Shown: one piece after another, positions 24,423-33,667 of the stretch | Numbering within the stretch: the stretch's first letter is position 1 | Layout of the letters: each line of letters opens with the position of its first letter | Source of the DNA: Micromonospora sp. FIMYZ51 | GTDB lineage: Bacteria; Actinomycetota; Actinomycetes; Mycobacteriales; Micromonosporaceae | Direction: 5' to 3' | DNA: 64,000 bases | NCBI RefSeq assembly: GCF_038246755.1 | Contig: NZ_CP134706.1 | Location: forward strand, 3,286,001-3,350,000 | Made by a program: the position numbers and the translations under genes | The notes under the pieces: generated by a model | The model's input: only the letters and a program-made list of their open reading frames with translations | Told to the model about the DNA's origin: nothing | Database searches by the model: none

Positions 24423-26099
24423 TCAGAGCGACAGCCGGGGCCACGCCGCCAGGTCGGCCAGCAGCTGCCGGTCGTGGGTGGCGACGACGACCGCCGCCCG
24501 GGTCTGGACAAGTGCCGCGGTCAGGTCGTCGACCAGGGGTGCCGACAGATGGTTTGTCGGCTCGTCGAGAATCAGCAGATCGGGGCGCTCGGCCAGCCGC
24601 AGCGCGAGGTTCAACCGGCGTTGCTGCCCCTGGGACATCCGCCCGACGGGCGTACGCAGGGCCTCCTTGTCGAGCAGGTTGGTCGCGGTAAGCGGCACGA
24701 GGTCCCGGTCGCTGAGCCGCCCGGCGGAGCGGAGTCGGCCGAGGTGCTGGTCGTACAGCTCGTGGGCGAGCCGGCCCGGCGGCCACTCCGGCACCTCCTG
24801 CCCGAGGAGCGCGACGCGGGCCCGGGAGAGCTGGCGGACCTCCCCGGTCGAGGGTTCGAGATCCTGGGCCAGCACCGCCAGCAGGGTTGACTTGCCCGCA
24901 CCGTTGGGGCCCGTCACCAGCAGACGATCCCCACCGTCCAGGGTGAGCGTGACCGGTTGGCGCAGGCGGCCGGTCACGGTGACGTCCTGACAGCGCAGGA
25001 TCGGTAGCCCGGGACGGGTGTCGAGGGCCGGCCAGCGCAGCGGCAGCGGCGGCTCGGGCACCGTGATCCGGTGCGCCTCAAGGGCTTCCTGCCGGCGCCG
25101 CAGCGCCTGGACGAGACCGGGGGCACGGGACTGGCGTTGGTGTTTGCCGTGGCCCTTCTCCGGACGCCAGCCGGTGCTCAGCCGGCCCTGAGCCTCGTGC
25201 ACCGCCTCGGCCAGCCGCTGGTGTTCGGCTTGTTGGGCCTCGAAGTCCCGCGCCCAACGCTCGCGCTCGCGTACCCGTCCCTCCTGCCAGCCGGCGTAGC
25301 CCCCGGCGAACAACCGCGGCCGGCCGTCCTGGCTGGGGTCGAGGTCCAGGAACTCCCGGGCCACCTCCTTCAGCAGGGCCCGGTCGTGGGTCACCAGCAC
25401 CACCCCGCCCGGATGCTCGCGAAGCCGCGCGGTGAGGAACGTCAGCGCGTCGGCGTCGAGATGGTTTGTCGGCTCGTCCAGCAGCAACAGGTCGTGGCGC
25501 GCCCCGAGCAGGCAGGCCAGGCGGACCCGGTAACGCTGACCGACCGACAGCGTCGACAGCGGGCGGACGCGATCGGTGCAGGCGTCGAGCCCGGCCAACG
25601 CCACGTCGACACGACGCTCCGCATCCCAGGCGTCCAGCCGTACGGCCGTATCGAGGGCGGCGGCGTACGCCCGGTCCGCGCCGTCGGCTCCGTCGGCCAG
25701 CGCGGTGGCGGCGTCCTCCAGTGCCCGCACGGCCTGCTGGGATTCCCGGATGGCGGCCGCGACCAGGGTGCCCACCGTTTCGCCGCTGCCCGCCGCCAGG
25801 GCCTGTCGGGCCAGACCGATCGTGCCGGTCCGTTCCACCGTGCCCTGGTCGGGCACGATCAAGCCGGCCAGTACGTGCAGCAACGTCGTCTTGCCGCGAC
25901 CGTTCTCGCCGACGATGGCCAGCCGGGAGCCGGCCGAGACGGTCACACTGGCGTCGGCCAGCACGACCCGACCACCCAGCACCACCCGTACGCCATCGGC
26001 TCGAACGTGTGCCCGGCCGCCGGCCGGCAGTCGGCTGCCCCAGCTCAGGTCGGGGTCTGCGGTCAGGTGCTGCGATGAGGAATGTTCAAGGTTCTGCAC
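24423..26099 (-). CDS. ABC-F family ATPase (ribosome-protection type?)
   Basis: The product has 558 residues and two ABC domains with no membrane segments, which is the ABC-F layout. Domain 1 has [23 protein letters not shown] and [12 protein letters not shown]. Domain 2 has [24 protein letters not shown] and [12 protein letters not shown]. The linker between them (about residues 235-330) is charged and helical, as in proteins that enter the ribosomal exit site. Members either act in translation or confer resistance to antibiotics such as macrolides, lincosamides or pleuromutilins; which applies here is not decidable by eye. The GTG at 26099 follows GAGAG. A possible leader peptide upstream hints at attenuation. 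Confidence 0.85.
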   Translation of the reverse strand: MQNLEHSSSQHLTADPDLSWGSRLPAGGRAHVRADGVRVVLGGRVVLADASVTVSAGSRLAIVGENGRGKTTLLHVLAGLIVPDQGTVERTGTIGLARQALAAGSGETVGTLVAAAIRESQQAVRALEDAATALADGADGADRAYAAALDTAVRLDAWDAERRVDVALAGLDACTDRVRPLSTLSVGQRYRVRLACLLGARHDLLLLDEPTNHLDADALTFLTARLREHPGGVVLVTHDRALLKEVAREFLDLDPSQDGRPRLFAGGYAGWQEGRVRERERWARDFEAQQAEHQRLAEAVHEAQGRLSTGWRPEKGHGKHQRQSRAPGLVQALRRRQEALEAHRITVPEPPLPLRWPALDTRPGLPILRCQDVTVTGRLRQPVTLTLDGGDRLLVTGPNGAGKSTLLAVLAQDLEPSTGEVRQLSRARVALLGQEVPEWPPGRLAHELYDQHLGRLRSAGRLSDRDLVPLTATNLLDKEALRTPVGRMSQGQQRRLNLALRLAERPDLLILDEPTNHLSAPLVDDLTAALVQTRAAVVVATHDRQLLADLAAWPRLSL

Positions 26100-26207
26100 G
26101 GTCTGCTCTCAGGCTCGTCATGGAGCCGGGCAGCACGAGAACACCGCCCGGCGGGAACGCCAGGACGGCGGAACAGAGCTAGTTGAAGTCGGTAAACCCT
26201 GCCGCCG

Positions 26208-26252
26208 TCAGCGGCGGGACCAGGGCTTCATCGTGGCGACACCTGAGTGCAT
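26208..26252 (-). CDS. Possible leader peptide of the ABC-F gene
   Basis: An ATG at 26252, preceded by AAGG, opens a 14-codon frame (MHSGVATMKPWSRR) ending 109 bases before the ABC-F start. Its last codons and stop form one side of a CCGCCG-CTGA-CGGCGG stem, and further GC-rich pairings follow. Drug-sensing leaders of this kind are common before ABC-F resistance genes. The call is by position and structure only. Confidence 0.3.
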   Translation of the reverse strand: MHSGVATMKPWSRR

Positions 26253-26266
26253 GACCCAACCTTATC

Positions 26267-26300
26267 CCTGGCACCGGGCCGGCGCTGGCCCGGTGCCAGG
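26267..26300. terminator. Hairpin terminator after the CotH operon
   Basis: CCTGGCACCGGGCC (26267-26280) pairs perfectly with GGCCCGGTGCCAGG (26287-26300) around six bases. It lies 15 bases after the CotH-CBM2 stop. Confidence 0.8.
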
Positions 26301-26314
26301 AACGTCTGGGCGAG

Positions 26315-28459
26315 TCAGCTCGCCGTACAGGTCGCTGTGGTGGTGCCGACGGAGCCGGCGGCGGACCCGAGGAAGCCGAACGTGGTGCTGGCGCCCGGGG
26401 CGAGCGCGCCGTTGTAGCTGACGTTGCGGGCGGTGACCGTCGACCCCTGGGTGGTGACCGTGGCGTTCCAGGACTGGGTGATCGCCTGGCCGCTGGCCAA
26501 CGTCCAGGTCACCGTCCAGTTGCTGATCGCCCGGGTGCCCGCGGTGACCCGTACCTCACCCTGGAAGCCGCCGGCCCACTGGTTGGTCACCGCGTACGTC
26601 GCGGTGCAGGCGGCACTGCCCGGCGGTGGCGTGGTCGGTCCGGGCGGGGGAGTGGTCGTCGGCGGCGGCGGCGGCGGGGTGGTGGGCGGCGGCGGGGTGG
26701 TGGTGGGCGGTGGCGTGGTCGGCGGGGGAGTCACGGTTGCGCCCCAACCGGCGGTCGAGTCCAGCCAGGCCGCCCTACGCAGCATCCAGTCCCGCATGAA
26801 CTGGACCTGTCCCTGCCAGGTCGACGCGGTGGGGGTGATGAAGGGACCGACCATCCGGGTGGTCAGGTTGGGCCAGCGCTGGAAGTTGCGTTGCGCGGCG
26901 TTTGTCAACGGGGTGCTGAGGGCGGTGATCCGGGCCTGCAACGAGGCGTCGGAGAGCGCGTCGCGGCGCAGCGTCTGCCAGCGCAGCCGGACCTGGTTGA
27001 CGAAGGCCGGGTCGCGCATCAGCTGGTTGTACCAGTCGTTCGCCATCGGCTGGCGGCCCTGCTGGTACTGCCAGCCGGAGGTCTGGTCGTTGCCGAAGTA
27101 GCCACCGACGCCGAAGCTGAGATCGTAGTCCCAGAGGGGACCGGCGAAGATCTTGGTGTCCCGGTCCTTGTAGAAGTACGCGCTGCGGAGGTACGAGTCC
27201 ATCTCCCGGCTCAGTTCGTTGATGATGAGCTGGTCGATGAAGGAGTCCACGTCGATATAGGCGCGGTAGCCGGTTGCCGGATCGGCGAAGTTGGGTGCCC
27301 GCAGCACGTTGTGGAACTCCTGGATGTGGTTGCGCAGCCAGTCCCGCTGTTCGGGCTGCAACGGCGAGGGGTCGGCGACCTCCAGGTAGTTCCAGCAGCT
27401 GGCCGCCGGCCCGGTGCACGGCAGGGTGGGCTCCTCGGCGGCCATCCATTCGAACTTCCAGATGTAGCCACCGGTGATCCTCGGCAGCGTCCGGTCGTCG
27501 GAGCGGAGTTGCTTGAGGTCGAGGCGGTTCTTGGAGTTCTTGATCGTCTCGACGATCATGTAGACGCCCATGTAGTCGTCGGCGCCGACCGGCCCGGCGT
27601 CGGTGTTCAGGTAGAACTCGGCGAACGCGTACCGGGGTGCCGGCAGGCCCATCTGCCGCCCGAGGTCGTAGACGAAGGCCTCGCGGATCAGCGCCTTGTC
27701 GCTGAACGGCCCGCGCAGCACCCAGTCGGAGTCAGCGGGCATGCCGAGCACCGGGTAGTCGGCATCGTCGTCGTCGTTGTCCCAGAACTCCAGCCGGTAC
27801 GGCGTCTTGTCGAACATGGCCGACGACTGCCCGCGTAGCCGGAAACCGGCCCGGGTGGCCACGGTGGGGGCCGCGGCCAGCGAGGTGCTGCCGCCACCCG
27901 GCTCGAAGATCATCGTTGCCGCGTTGAAGTACTCCCGGTCGGGTCGACCGGCGCCGTACGAGTCGATCAGGATCACCGGCAGGTCATGGGCGGTGCTGGT
28001 GTTGCGGGCGACGTACATCGCCGTGCCGGGTGCCCCGGAGGCGCTCTGCCCGACGAAGGCCTGTGCGCGTAGTTGCGTGGTCCGGGTCAACCGCAGCGGC
28101 GAGCCGGCATAGAGCGGCGACTGCGCCGTGGGCAGCCGCCCGTCGGTGGTGTAGCGGATCTGCGCACCGCTGACGGTGGTGCTCAGCGACACCGACACCT
28201 CGCCGGAGAAGGTGCCGCTGGGCACGGAGAAGCGGATGTCGCCGAGTAGGTCGTCGGCGGCCGACGCCGCCGCAACGGCGTCGGCCGCCGAGGTGGTGGT
28301 GGCGGAGCCGATGGTGCGTTCGGTGCCAGCGAGTGCCTCGGCACCGGCTGGTGACGGGGACGGGACGAGCAGCCCGGCGGCCAGCACGGCGGCGGCCAGG
28401 ACGCCCGCGGCGCGCAGGGCCGCGCTCGCGGTGCCGGTGCTGCGGACGGTCAGACGCAC
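26315..28459 (-). CDS. Secreted CotH-family protein with C-terminal CBM2
   Basis: The product has 714 residues. A signal peptide (LAAAVLAAGLLVPSPSPAGA) and a chitobiase-like beta domain (SVPSGTFSGEVSVSLSTT..IRYTTDGRLPT) come first. The CotH kinase-like domain follows (RGQSSAMFDKTPYRLEFWD, DWVLRGPFSDKALIREAFVYDLGR, INELSREMDSYLRSAYFYKD, GPLWDYDLSFG). Then a Pro/Thr linker leads to a CBM2 (CTATYAVTNQWAGGFQGEV...WNATVTTQG...GFLGSA). CotH proteins are atypical kinases known from spore coats and from extracellular proteins tied to cellulose degradation. The GTG at 28459 follows AGGAGG and overlaps the VTC gene end. The module pair implies work at a cellulose surface. Confidence 0.85.
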   Translation of the reverse strand: MRLTVRSTGTASAALRAAGVLAAAVLAAGLLVPSPSPAGAEALAGTERTIGSATTTSAADAVAAASAADDLLGDIRFSVPSGTFSGEVSVSLSTTVSGAQIRYTTDGRLPTAQSPLYAGSPLRLTRTTQLRAQAFVGQSASGAPGTAMYVARNTSTAHDLPVILIDSYGAGRPDREYFNAATMIFEPGGGSTSLAAAPTVATRAGFRLRGQSSAMFDKTPYRLEFWDNDDDDADYPVLGMPADSDWVLRGPFSDKALIREAFVYDLGRQMGLPAPRYAFAEFYLNTDAGPVGADDYMGVYMIVETIKNSKNRLDLKQLRSDDRTLPRITGGYIWKFEWMAAEEPTLPCTGPAASCWNYLEVADPSPLQPEQRDWLRNHIQEFHNVLRAPNFADPATGYRAYIDVDSFIDQLIINELSREMDSYLRSAYFYKDRDTKIFAGPLWDYDLSFGVGGYFGNDQTSGWQYQQGRQPMANDWYNQLMRDPAFVNQVRLRWQTLRRDALSDASLQARITALSTPLTNAAQRNFQRWPNLTTRMVGPFITPTASTWQGQVQFMRDWMLRRAAWLDSTAGWGATVTPPPTTPPPTTTPPPPTTPPPPPPTTTPPPGPTTPPPGSAACTATYAVTNQWAGGFQGEVRVTAGTRAISNWTVTWTLASGQAITQSWNATVTTQGSTVTARNVSYNGALAPGASTTFGFLGSAAGSVGTTTATCTAS

Positions 28460-29280
28460 GATGCCTCCTGTGCGGAGCGAAGGGTGGTGGTCGGTGCGGG
28501 ATCCGTCAGCGACTGGAGGGACGGGAAGTGGCGACGTAGGGTCCGCCGCCATGGCGAGTCCGGTAGTTCGGGGCGGAGCGCGGCCAGCCCGGTGGCGTAC
28601 TTGGAGATGCGGACCGGCCGGATCCGGCGCTGCCACAACATCCGGTCGGCCGGCGAGGCGGTGCAGCTGGTCTTGGTCTCGACCACGGCGAGGCCGGGCA
28701 GCCGCAGCGTGCTGTCGCCGGCCCGCCAGGTCAGGTCGGTGTCGATGGTGACCCGGCTGGCGCTGGCCGGCAGCAGCAGGGTCGCCCGCTGGTAGCTGGT
28801 GACCAGCACCGGATCGAAGGCGTCGTCGGCGGCCGGCTGGACCGCCTCCTGCCGCAGCGCCGCGTCGACGAAGTCCCGGCCGGGGCGTACGGTGGCGCGG
28901 TCGCCGGGATCGTAGGGCAACCGGTGCTTGGTGATGCTGCCCCGCGCTCCGCTGATCTTGACCTCCAGCCAGCACTGCGCGGAGTCGAGATAGCTGCGGG
29001 TACGCACCTTGAAGCGGCGCCGTCGCCGGTACGCCGCGCAGTGGTAGCTGATCAGCCGGGGCGTGTCGAAGTAGACCGACTCGTAGCGGAACACCCGCTC
29101 GCCGTCGATGTCGAGCACCCGGGCGGCCGGCACGAGCTGGTCGAGCAGGTGGGGCAGTTGGTCGAGCGGCACCACGTACTTGCGGTCGACCCTGGTCTGG
29201 AGCGCGGCCCGGTCGATGAGTTCGGCCAGTCCGACGGGCGTCAGCTGCGCCAGTGCCGCGGTGAACGTCGTCGGGTTCAT
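28450..29280 (-). CDS. VTC-domain protein (polyphosphate-polymerase-like)
   Basis: The product has 276 residues of the VTC/CYTH-like tunnel fold: DRKYVVPLDQLPHLLDQL, then FRYESVYFDTPRLISYH, RRRRRFKVRTRSYLDSAQCWLEVKISG, ITKHRLPYD, and the late VETKTS..ADRMLWQRRIRPVRISKYATGL. The basic residues that bind triphosphate in VTC proteins appear to be kept (R-K pair, RRRR run, K in EVK and ETK). Bacterial members next to CotH and DUF4956 genes are common, but their role is unproven. It overlaps both neighbours, so the three genes form one operon. Confidence 0.85.
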   Translation of the reverse strand: MNPTTFTAALAQLTPVGLAELIDRAALQTRVDRKYVVPLDQLPHLLDQLVPAARVLDIDGERVFRYESVYFDTPRLISYHCAAYRRRRRFKVRTRSYLDSAQCWLEVKISGARGSITKHRLPYDPGDRATVRPGRDFVDAALRQEAVQPAADDAFDPVLVTSYQRATLLLPASASRVTIDTDLTWRAGDSTLRLPGLAVVETKTSCTASPADRMLWQRRIRPVRISKYATGLAALRPELPDSPWRRTLRRHFPSLQSLTDPAPTTTLRSAQEASCV

Positions 29281-29882
29281 CGGTGCGCTCCCGCCGCTGC
29301 GGGCCGGCTCGGGGCGGCCCTGGTGATGCCGGGACGCACCGAGTACCGGACGTCGACAATTGTGGTCTCGTTGACCAGATCGAGGCGCTGCACGGTGGCG
29401 ACGTGCACCCGGGCGCCGAGCAACTGTTCCAGTTGGGCGACGAGCGCGACGTGATCGGTGACGGCGGAATCGAGCACCATGATCTGGTGCCGGTAGTGGC
29501 GCAGCACCCGGGGATGGTCACCCACGAACATCACCACCACGATGAGCCCCATCAGGCCGGCACTGAGCCAGATCTCGGTGGTGCTCAGTGCGCCGAGGAT
29601 GCCCAGGGCCAGGGCCGAGAAATAGTACGCGACCTCGTGCTGGTCGAGTTCCGTCGAGCGCAGTCGGATGATGGAGAGTACGCCGAACAGCGCCAGCCCC
29701 AGCCCGAGTCCCGCGCCGACGTTGCTGGCGCTCAGGGCGCTCGCCACCGCCAGGACGCCGATGTTCACGCCCAGGTAGGCGACGACGAGATCGCGGCGGC
29801 GGTGTCGCGGGAAATAGAGTCCGAAGACGAGCAACGTCACCGCGCAGATGTCGGCGGCGAACAGCACGAGCTGGGACGACAT
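29277..29882 (-). CDS. DUF4956 membrane protein
   Basis: The product has 201 residues with about four membrane spans in its first 120 residues (VLFAADICAVTLLVFGLYF, VAYLGVNIGVLAVASAL). The conserved GLGLALFGVLSIIRLRSTELDQHEVAYYFSALALGIL segment is typical of DUF4956. A soluble C-terminal domain follows (HVALVAQLEQLLGARVHVATVQRLDLVNETTIVDVRYSVRP). It is the first gene of the CotH operon; AGGAGG precedes the ATG at 29882. It is thought to be the membrane partner of VTC-domain proteins. The function is not known. Confidence 0.8.
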   Translation of the reverse strand: MSSQLVLFAADICAVTLLVFGLYFPRHRRRDLVVAYLGVNIGVLAVASALSASNVGAGLGLGLALFGVLSIIRLRSTELDQHEVAYYFSALALGILGALSTTEIWLSAGLMGLIVVVMFVGDHPRVLRHYRHQIMVLDSAVTDHVALVAQLEQLLGARVHVATVQRLDLVNETTIVDVRYSVRPGITRAAPSRPAAAGAHR

Positions 29883-29972
29883 CTTGTTCTTTCCTCCTGA
29901 GTCACTGCCGCGTCGGCCCGGCGCCGTTCCGTGCTGCCCCGGCACGGGGTGTGGGCGGGCGACTGAACGCGA

Positions 29973-29985
29973 CCGGAAATTCCGG
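29973..29985. promoter_or_regulatory. Palindrome CCGGAA-A-TTCCGG upstream of the CotH operon
   Basis: A perfect 13-bp palindrome lies 90 bases upstream of the DUF4956 start, in the 371-base gap to the divergent CE15 gene. Its core matches the sites before the GH10 and CE15 genes. Further A/T-rich partial copies (TAAACTTACGG, TATTTCGGGAATA) follow to about 30015. The rest of the gap holds no gene. Confidence 0.5.
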
Positions 29986-30133
29986 TAAACTTACGGGAAC
30001 TATTTCGGGAATAGTACGGCTCGGCATCGAGGCGGGTCAATGGTCATCGATGATCGCGAAACGGGCCACTCGTCGCGCGGGGGGTGAGACCTGATCCGCG
30101 TTGGTCGGACGACTGACCAATCTGGGCACATGG

Positions 30134-30161
30134 TCCGGAAGTCTCCGAAACCCTATTGACA
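30134..30161 (+). promoter_or_regulatory. Imperfect operator and -35 box before the CE15 gene
   Basis: TCCGGAAGTCTCCGA (30134-30148) is an imperfect copy of the TCCGGAA-N-TTCCGGA palindrome. It lies directly before a consensus -35 TTGACA (30156-30161). No good -10 hexamer is visible at the expected distance, so the promoter is tentative. Confidence 0.4.
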
Positions 30162-30253
30162 TCCCTCGTTCTCCGGTCGGAAACTCACCGCTGACGAGTC
30201 ATCGATTGCTGTCGATCACTCGGCATCGTGTCCGCCCGGAGAGGGGACCCTCG

Positions 30254-31930
30254 GTGACCATGAGATCGGGCCGCCAACGGACCCGTACCGTCCTCGCCGT
30301 GCTGGTGGTGACGGCGCTCGCACTCACCGCGACGACCCGGCTGGTGGTGGGAAGCCCGCTGGCCCGGGCGGCCACGGCCACCGCCGATCTCGCCGCCGTC
30401 GCGGCGGTGGAGGACGAGGGCGTCGACTGCCCGGTGCCCGGCCCGACGTCGCCGCCGGCCAGCTCGCGGCTGCCCGATCCCTTCCGGAAACTGGACGGCA
30501 CCCGGATCTCGGCCAAGTCGGACTGGCGCTGCCATCGGGCGGAAACAAAGCAGCTCGCGCAGCGTCACGTCTACGGCGAGAAGCCGGCGAAGCCGCAGAG
30601 TGTCACCGGAACGGTGTCGAACACGAGTGTCACGGTGAACGTGACGCACAACGGTCGCAGTGCCAGCTTCTCGGCGAGCGTGCAGCTGCCCAGCGGGGGC
30701 TCCGGACCGTTCCCGGCCGTGGTGGTGCTTGGCGGTTTCGGCGCCGACACCGCCACCATCCGGTCCGCCGGTGCCGCGGTGATCAGCTACGACCCGCTCG
30801 CCGTCGGGCGGGAGGGTACGCCCCGCACCAACAAGCAGGGCGCGTTCTACAGCGTCTACGGCTCGTCCAGCAGCACCGGCCTGCTGGTCGCCTGGGCCTG
30901 GGGGGTGAGCCGGATCATCGACGTCATCGAGCAGTCGGGCGGCAACATCCTGCGGGCGGACGCGACAGGTGTCACGGGATGCTCCCGCTACGGCAAGGGT
31001 GCCTTCGTGGCGGGCGCCTTCGACCAGCGCATCGCGTTGACCATGCCGATCGAGTCGGGCAGCGCCGGTGCGCCGATCTTCCGGGGCATTCCCGGTGAGT
31101 CCGGCGCTCAGCCGCTGAGCAGCGCGTACGGCGAGCAGCCGTGGTTGGGCGACGCGTTCGGCTCCTACACCGGCAACCCGGCGAACCTGCCCGTGGACAC
31201 CCACCAGACGGTGGCCATGGTGGCACCGCGCGGACTGTTCATCATGGACAACCCGCACATCGACTGGCTGGCCGCCCGGTCGTCAAGCGTGGCGGCCCTG
31301 GCCGGTGCCGAGGTCTACCGCGCCCTCGGCGCGGGCGACAACATCAGTTACTGGTCCGACGTCCAGGATGGCACGCACTGCGCGTCCCGGCCGGAGTGGC
31401 GCACCCCGTTGCAGCAGAACATCCAGAAGTTCCTGCTGAAGACGGGTAACGCGACCGGAGTCTTCCGGATCTCCAGCCGCAAGGCGGGCAACCTGGCCGA
31501 GTGGCGGGACTGGCAGACCCCGACCCTCGCCGACGGCCCGACGCCCTCGCCCACCACGTCGCCCACCACGTCCCCGACTGTTTCGCCCACCGCGTCGCCG
31601 ACCGTTTCGCCCACCGTCGTGCCGACCACACCGTCGACCGGTGGCTGCACGGCGTCGGTGTCGATCAATCAATGGACCGGCGGATTCGTCGCCACGGTGC
31701 GGGTCACCGCCGGCTCCGCGCCCGTCAGCGGGTGGGCCATCGCCCTGACGCTGCCCGCCGGGGCCAGCGTCACCAACGCCTGGAACGCCAACCGCAGCGG
31801 CAACAGCGGCGCGATCACGTTCACGAATGTCAGCTACAACGGAGCCATCGCCGCCGGTCAGTCGACCGAGTTCGGCTTCCAGGGCACCGGCACCGGCGCC
31901 GGAGTGGCTCCCACCTGCACCGCACGGTAG
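30254..31930 (+). CDS. CE15 glucuronoyl methylesterase with C-terminal CBM2
   Basis: The product has 558 residues. A signal peptide (VLAVLVVTALALTATTRLVVG) precedes a CE15 alpha/beta-hydrolase. The nucleophile lies in the family motif GCSRYGKGA. The acid is probably the Glu in ALTMPIESGS, and the His is in QDGTHCASRPEW. CE15 enzymes cut the ester between lignin and 4-O-methyl-glucuronic acid on xylan. A Pro/Thr/Ser linker leads to a CBM2 (CTASVSINQWTGGFVATV...GFQGTG). The GTG at 30254 gives better spacing to GAGAGGGG than the ATG at 30260. It sits between the CotH operon and the GH10 xylanase, in line with joint attack on lignocellulose. Confidence 0.88.
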   Translation: MTMRSGRQRTRTVLAVLVVTALALTATTRLVVGSPLARAATATADLAAVAAVEDEGVDCPVPGPTSPPASSRLPDPFRKLDGTRISAKSDWRCHRAETKQLAQRHVYGEKPAKPQSVTGTVSNTSVTVNVTHNGRSASFSASVQLPSGGSGPFPAVVVLGGFGADTATIRSAGAAVISYDPLAVGREGTPRTNKQGAFYSVYGSSSSTGLLVAWAWGVSRIIDVIEQSGGNILRADATGVTGCSRYGKGAFVAGAFDQRIALTMPIESGSAGAPIFRGIPGESGAQPLSSAYGEQPWLGDAFGSYTGNPANLPVDTHQTVAMVAPRGLFIMDNPHIDWLAARSSSVAALAGAEVYRALGAGDNISYWSDVQDGTHCASRPEWRTPLQQNIQKFLLKTGNATGVFRISSRKAGNLAEWRDWQTPTLADGPTPSPTTSPTTSPTVSPTASPTVSPTVVPTTPSTGGCTASVSINQWTGGFVATVRVTAGSAPVSGWAIALTLPAGASVTNAWNANRSGNSGAITFTNVSYNGAIAAGQSTEFGFQGTGTGAGVAPTCTAR

Positions 31931-31995
31931 CGCGGGCGGCGACGAGTCCGCCCGAACCCTGGACGCGCAGCGACGCGCGCAGCGCCCAGGGACGC

Positions 31996-32056
31996 TCCGG
32001 AACTTCCGGAGAAACTTCCGGAAGTTATTGACGCGCGTGAAACTTCGCTGCAATAC
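31996..32056 (+). promoter_or_regulatory. Xylanase promoter with stacked palindromes
   Basis: TCCGGAA-C-TTCCGGA (31996-32010) and AACTTCCGGAAGTT (32013-32026) are perfect palindromes. They lie directly before -35 TTGACG (32028-32033) and -10 CAATAC (32051-32056), 17 bases apart. A half-site AACTTC lies in the spacer at 32041. The layout suggests repression by a dimeric regulator. Confidence 0.6.
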
Positions 32057-32177
32057 TTCCGGCCAGTAAGGCCGATGCAATCCCCTTTGTCGGGGATCCC
32101 GGCATGGTCCCCTTCTCTACCGTAAGTCCGGATTCATGCTGCCCAGACCGGGCCACCGGACCCGGAAGGAGCGTTAG

Positions 32178-33566
<1,389 letters not shown>

Positions 33567-33581
33567 TCCCCAACCCACCTA

Positions 33582-33615
33582 CGTCGGCCGTGCGGGCTCA
33601 CCCGCACGGCCGACG
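33582..33615. terminator. Bidirectional hairpin terminator
   Basis: CGTCGGCCGTGCGGG (33582-33596) pairs perfectly with CCCGCACGGCCGACG (33601-33615) around CTCA, between the convergent xylanase and ABC genes. Confidence 0.85.
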
Positions 33616-33667
33616 CCCGTCCGGGCCAGAACCAGGGGCAAGGGCGAGGACGGGATGGGGGCGGGGG

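Noticed and set aside
31540..31640. Repeated CCCACC-type units at the end of the CE15 domain
   Set aside because: They encode the Thr/Pro/Ser linker before the CBM2 and need no other explanation.
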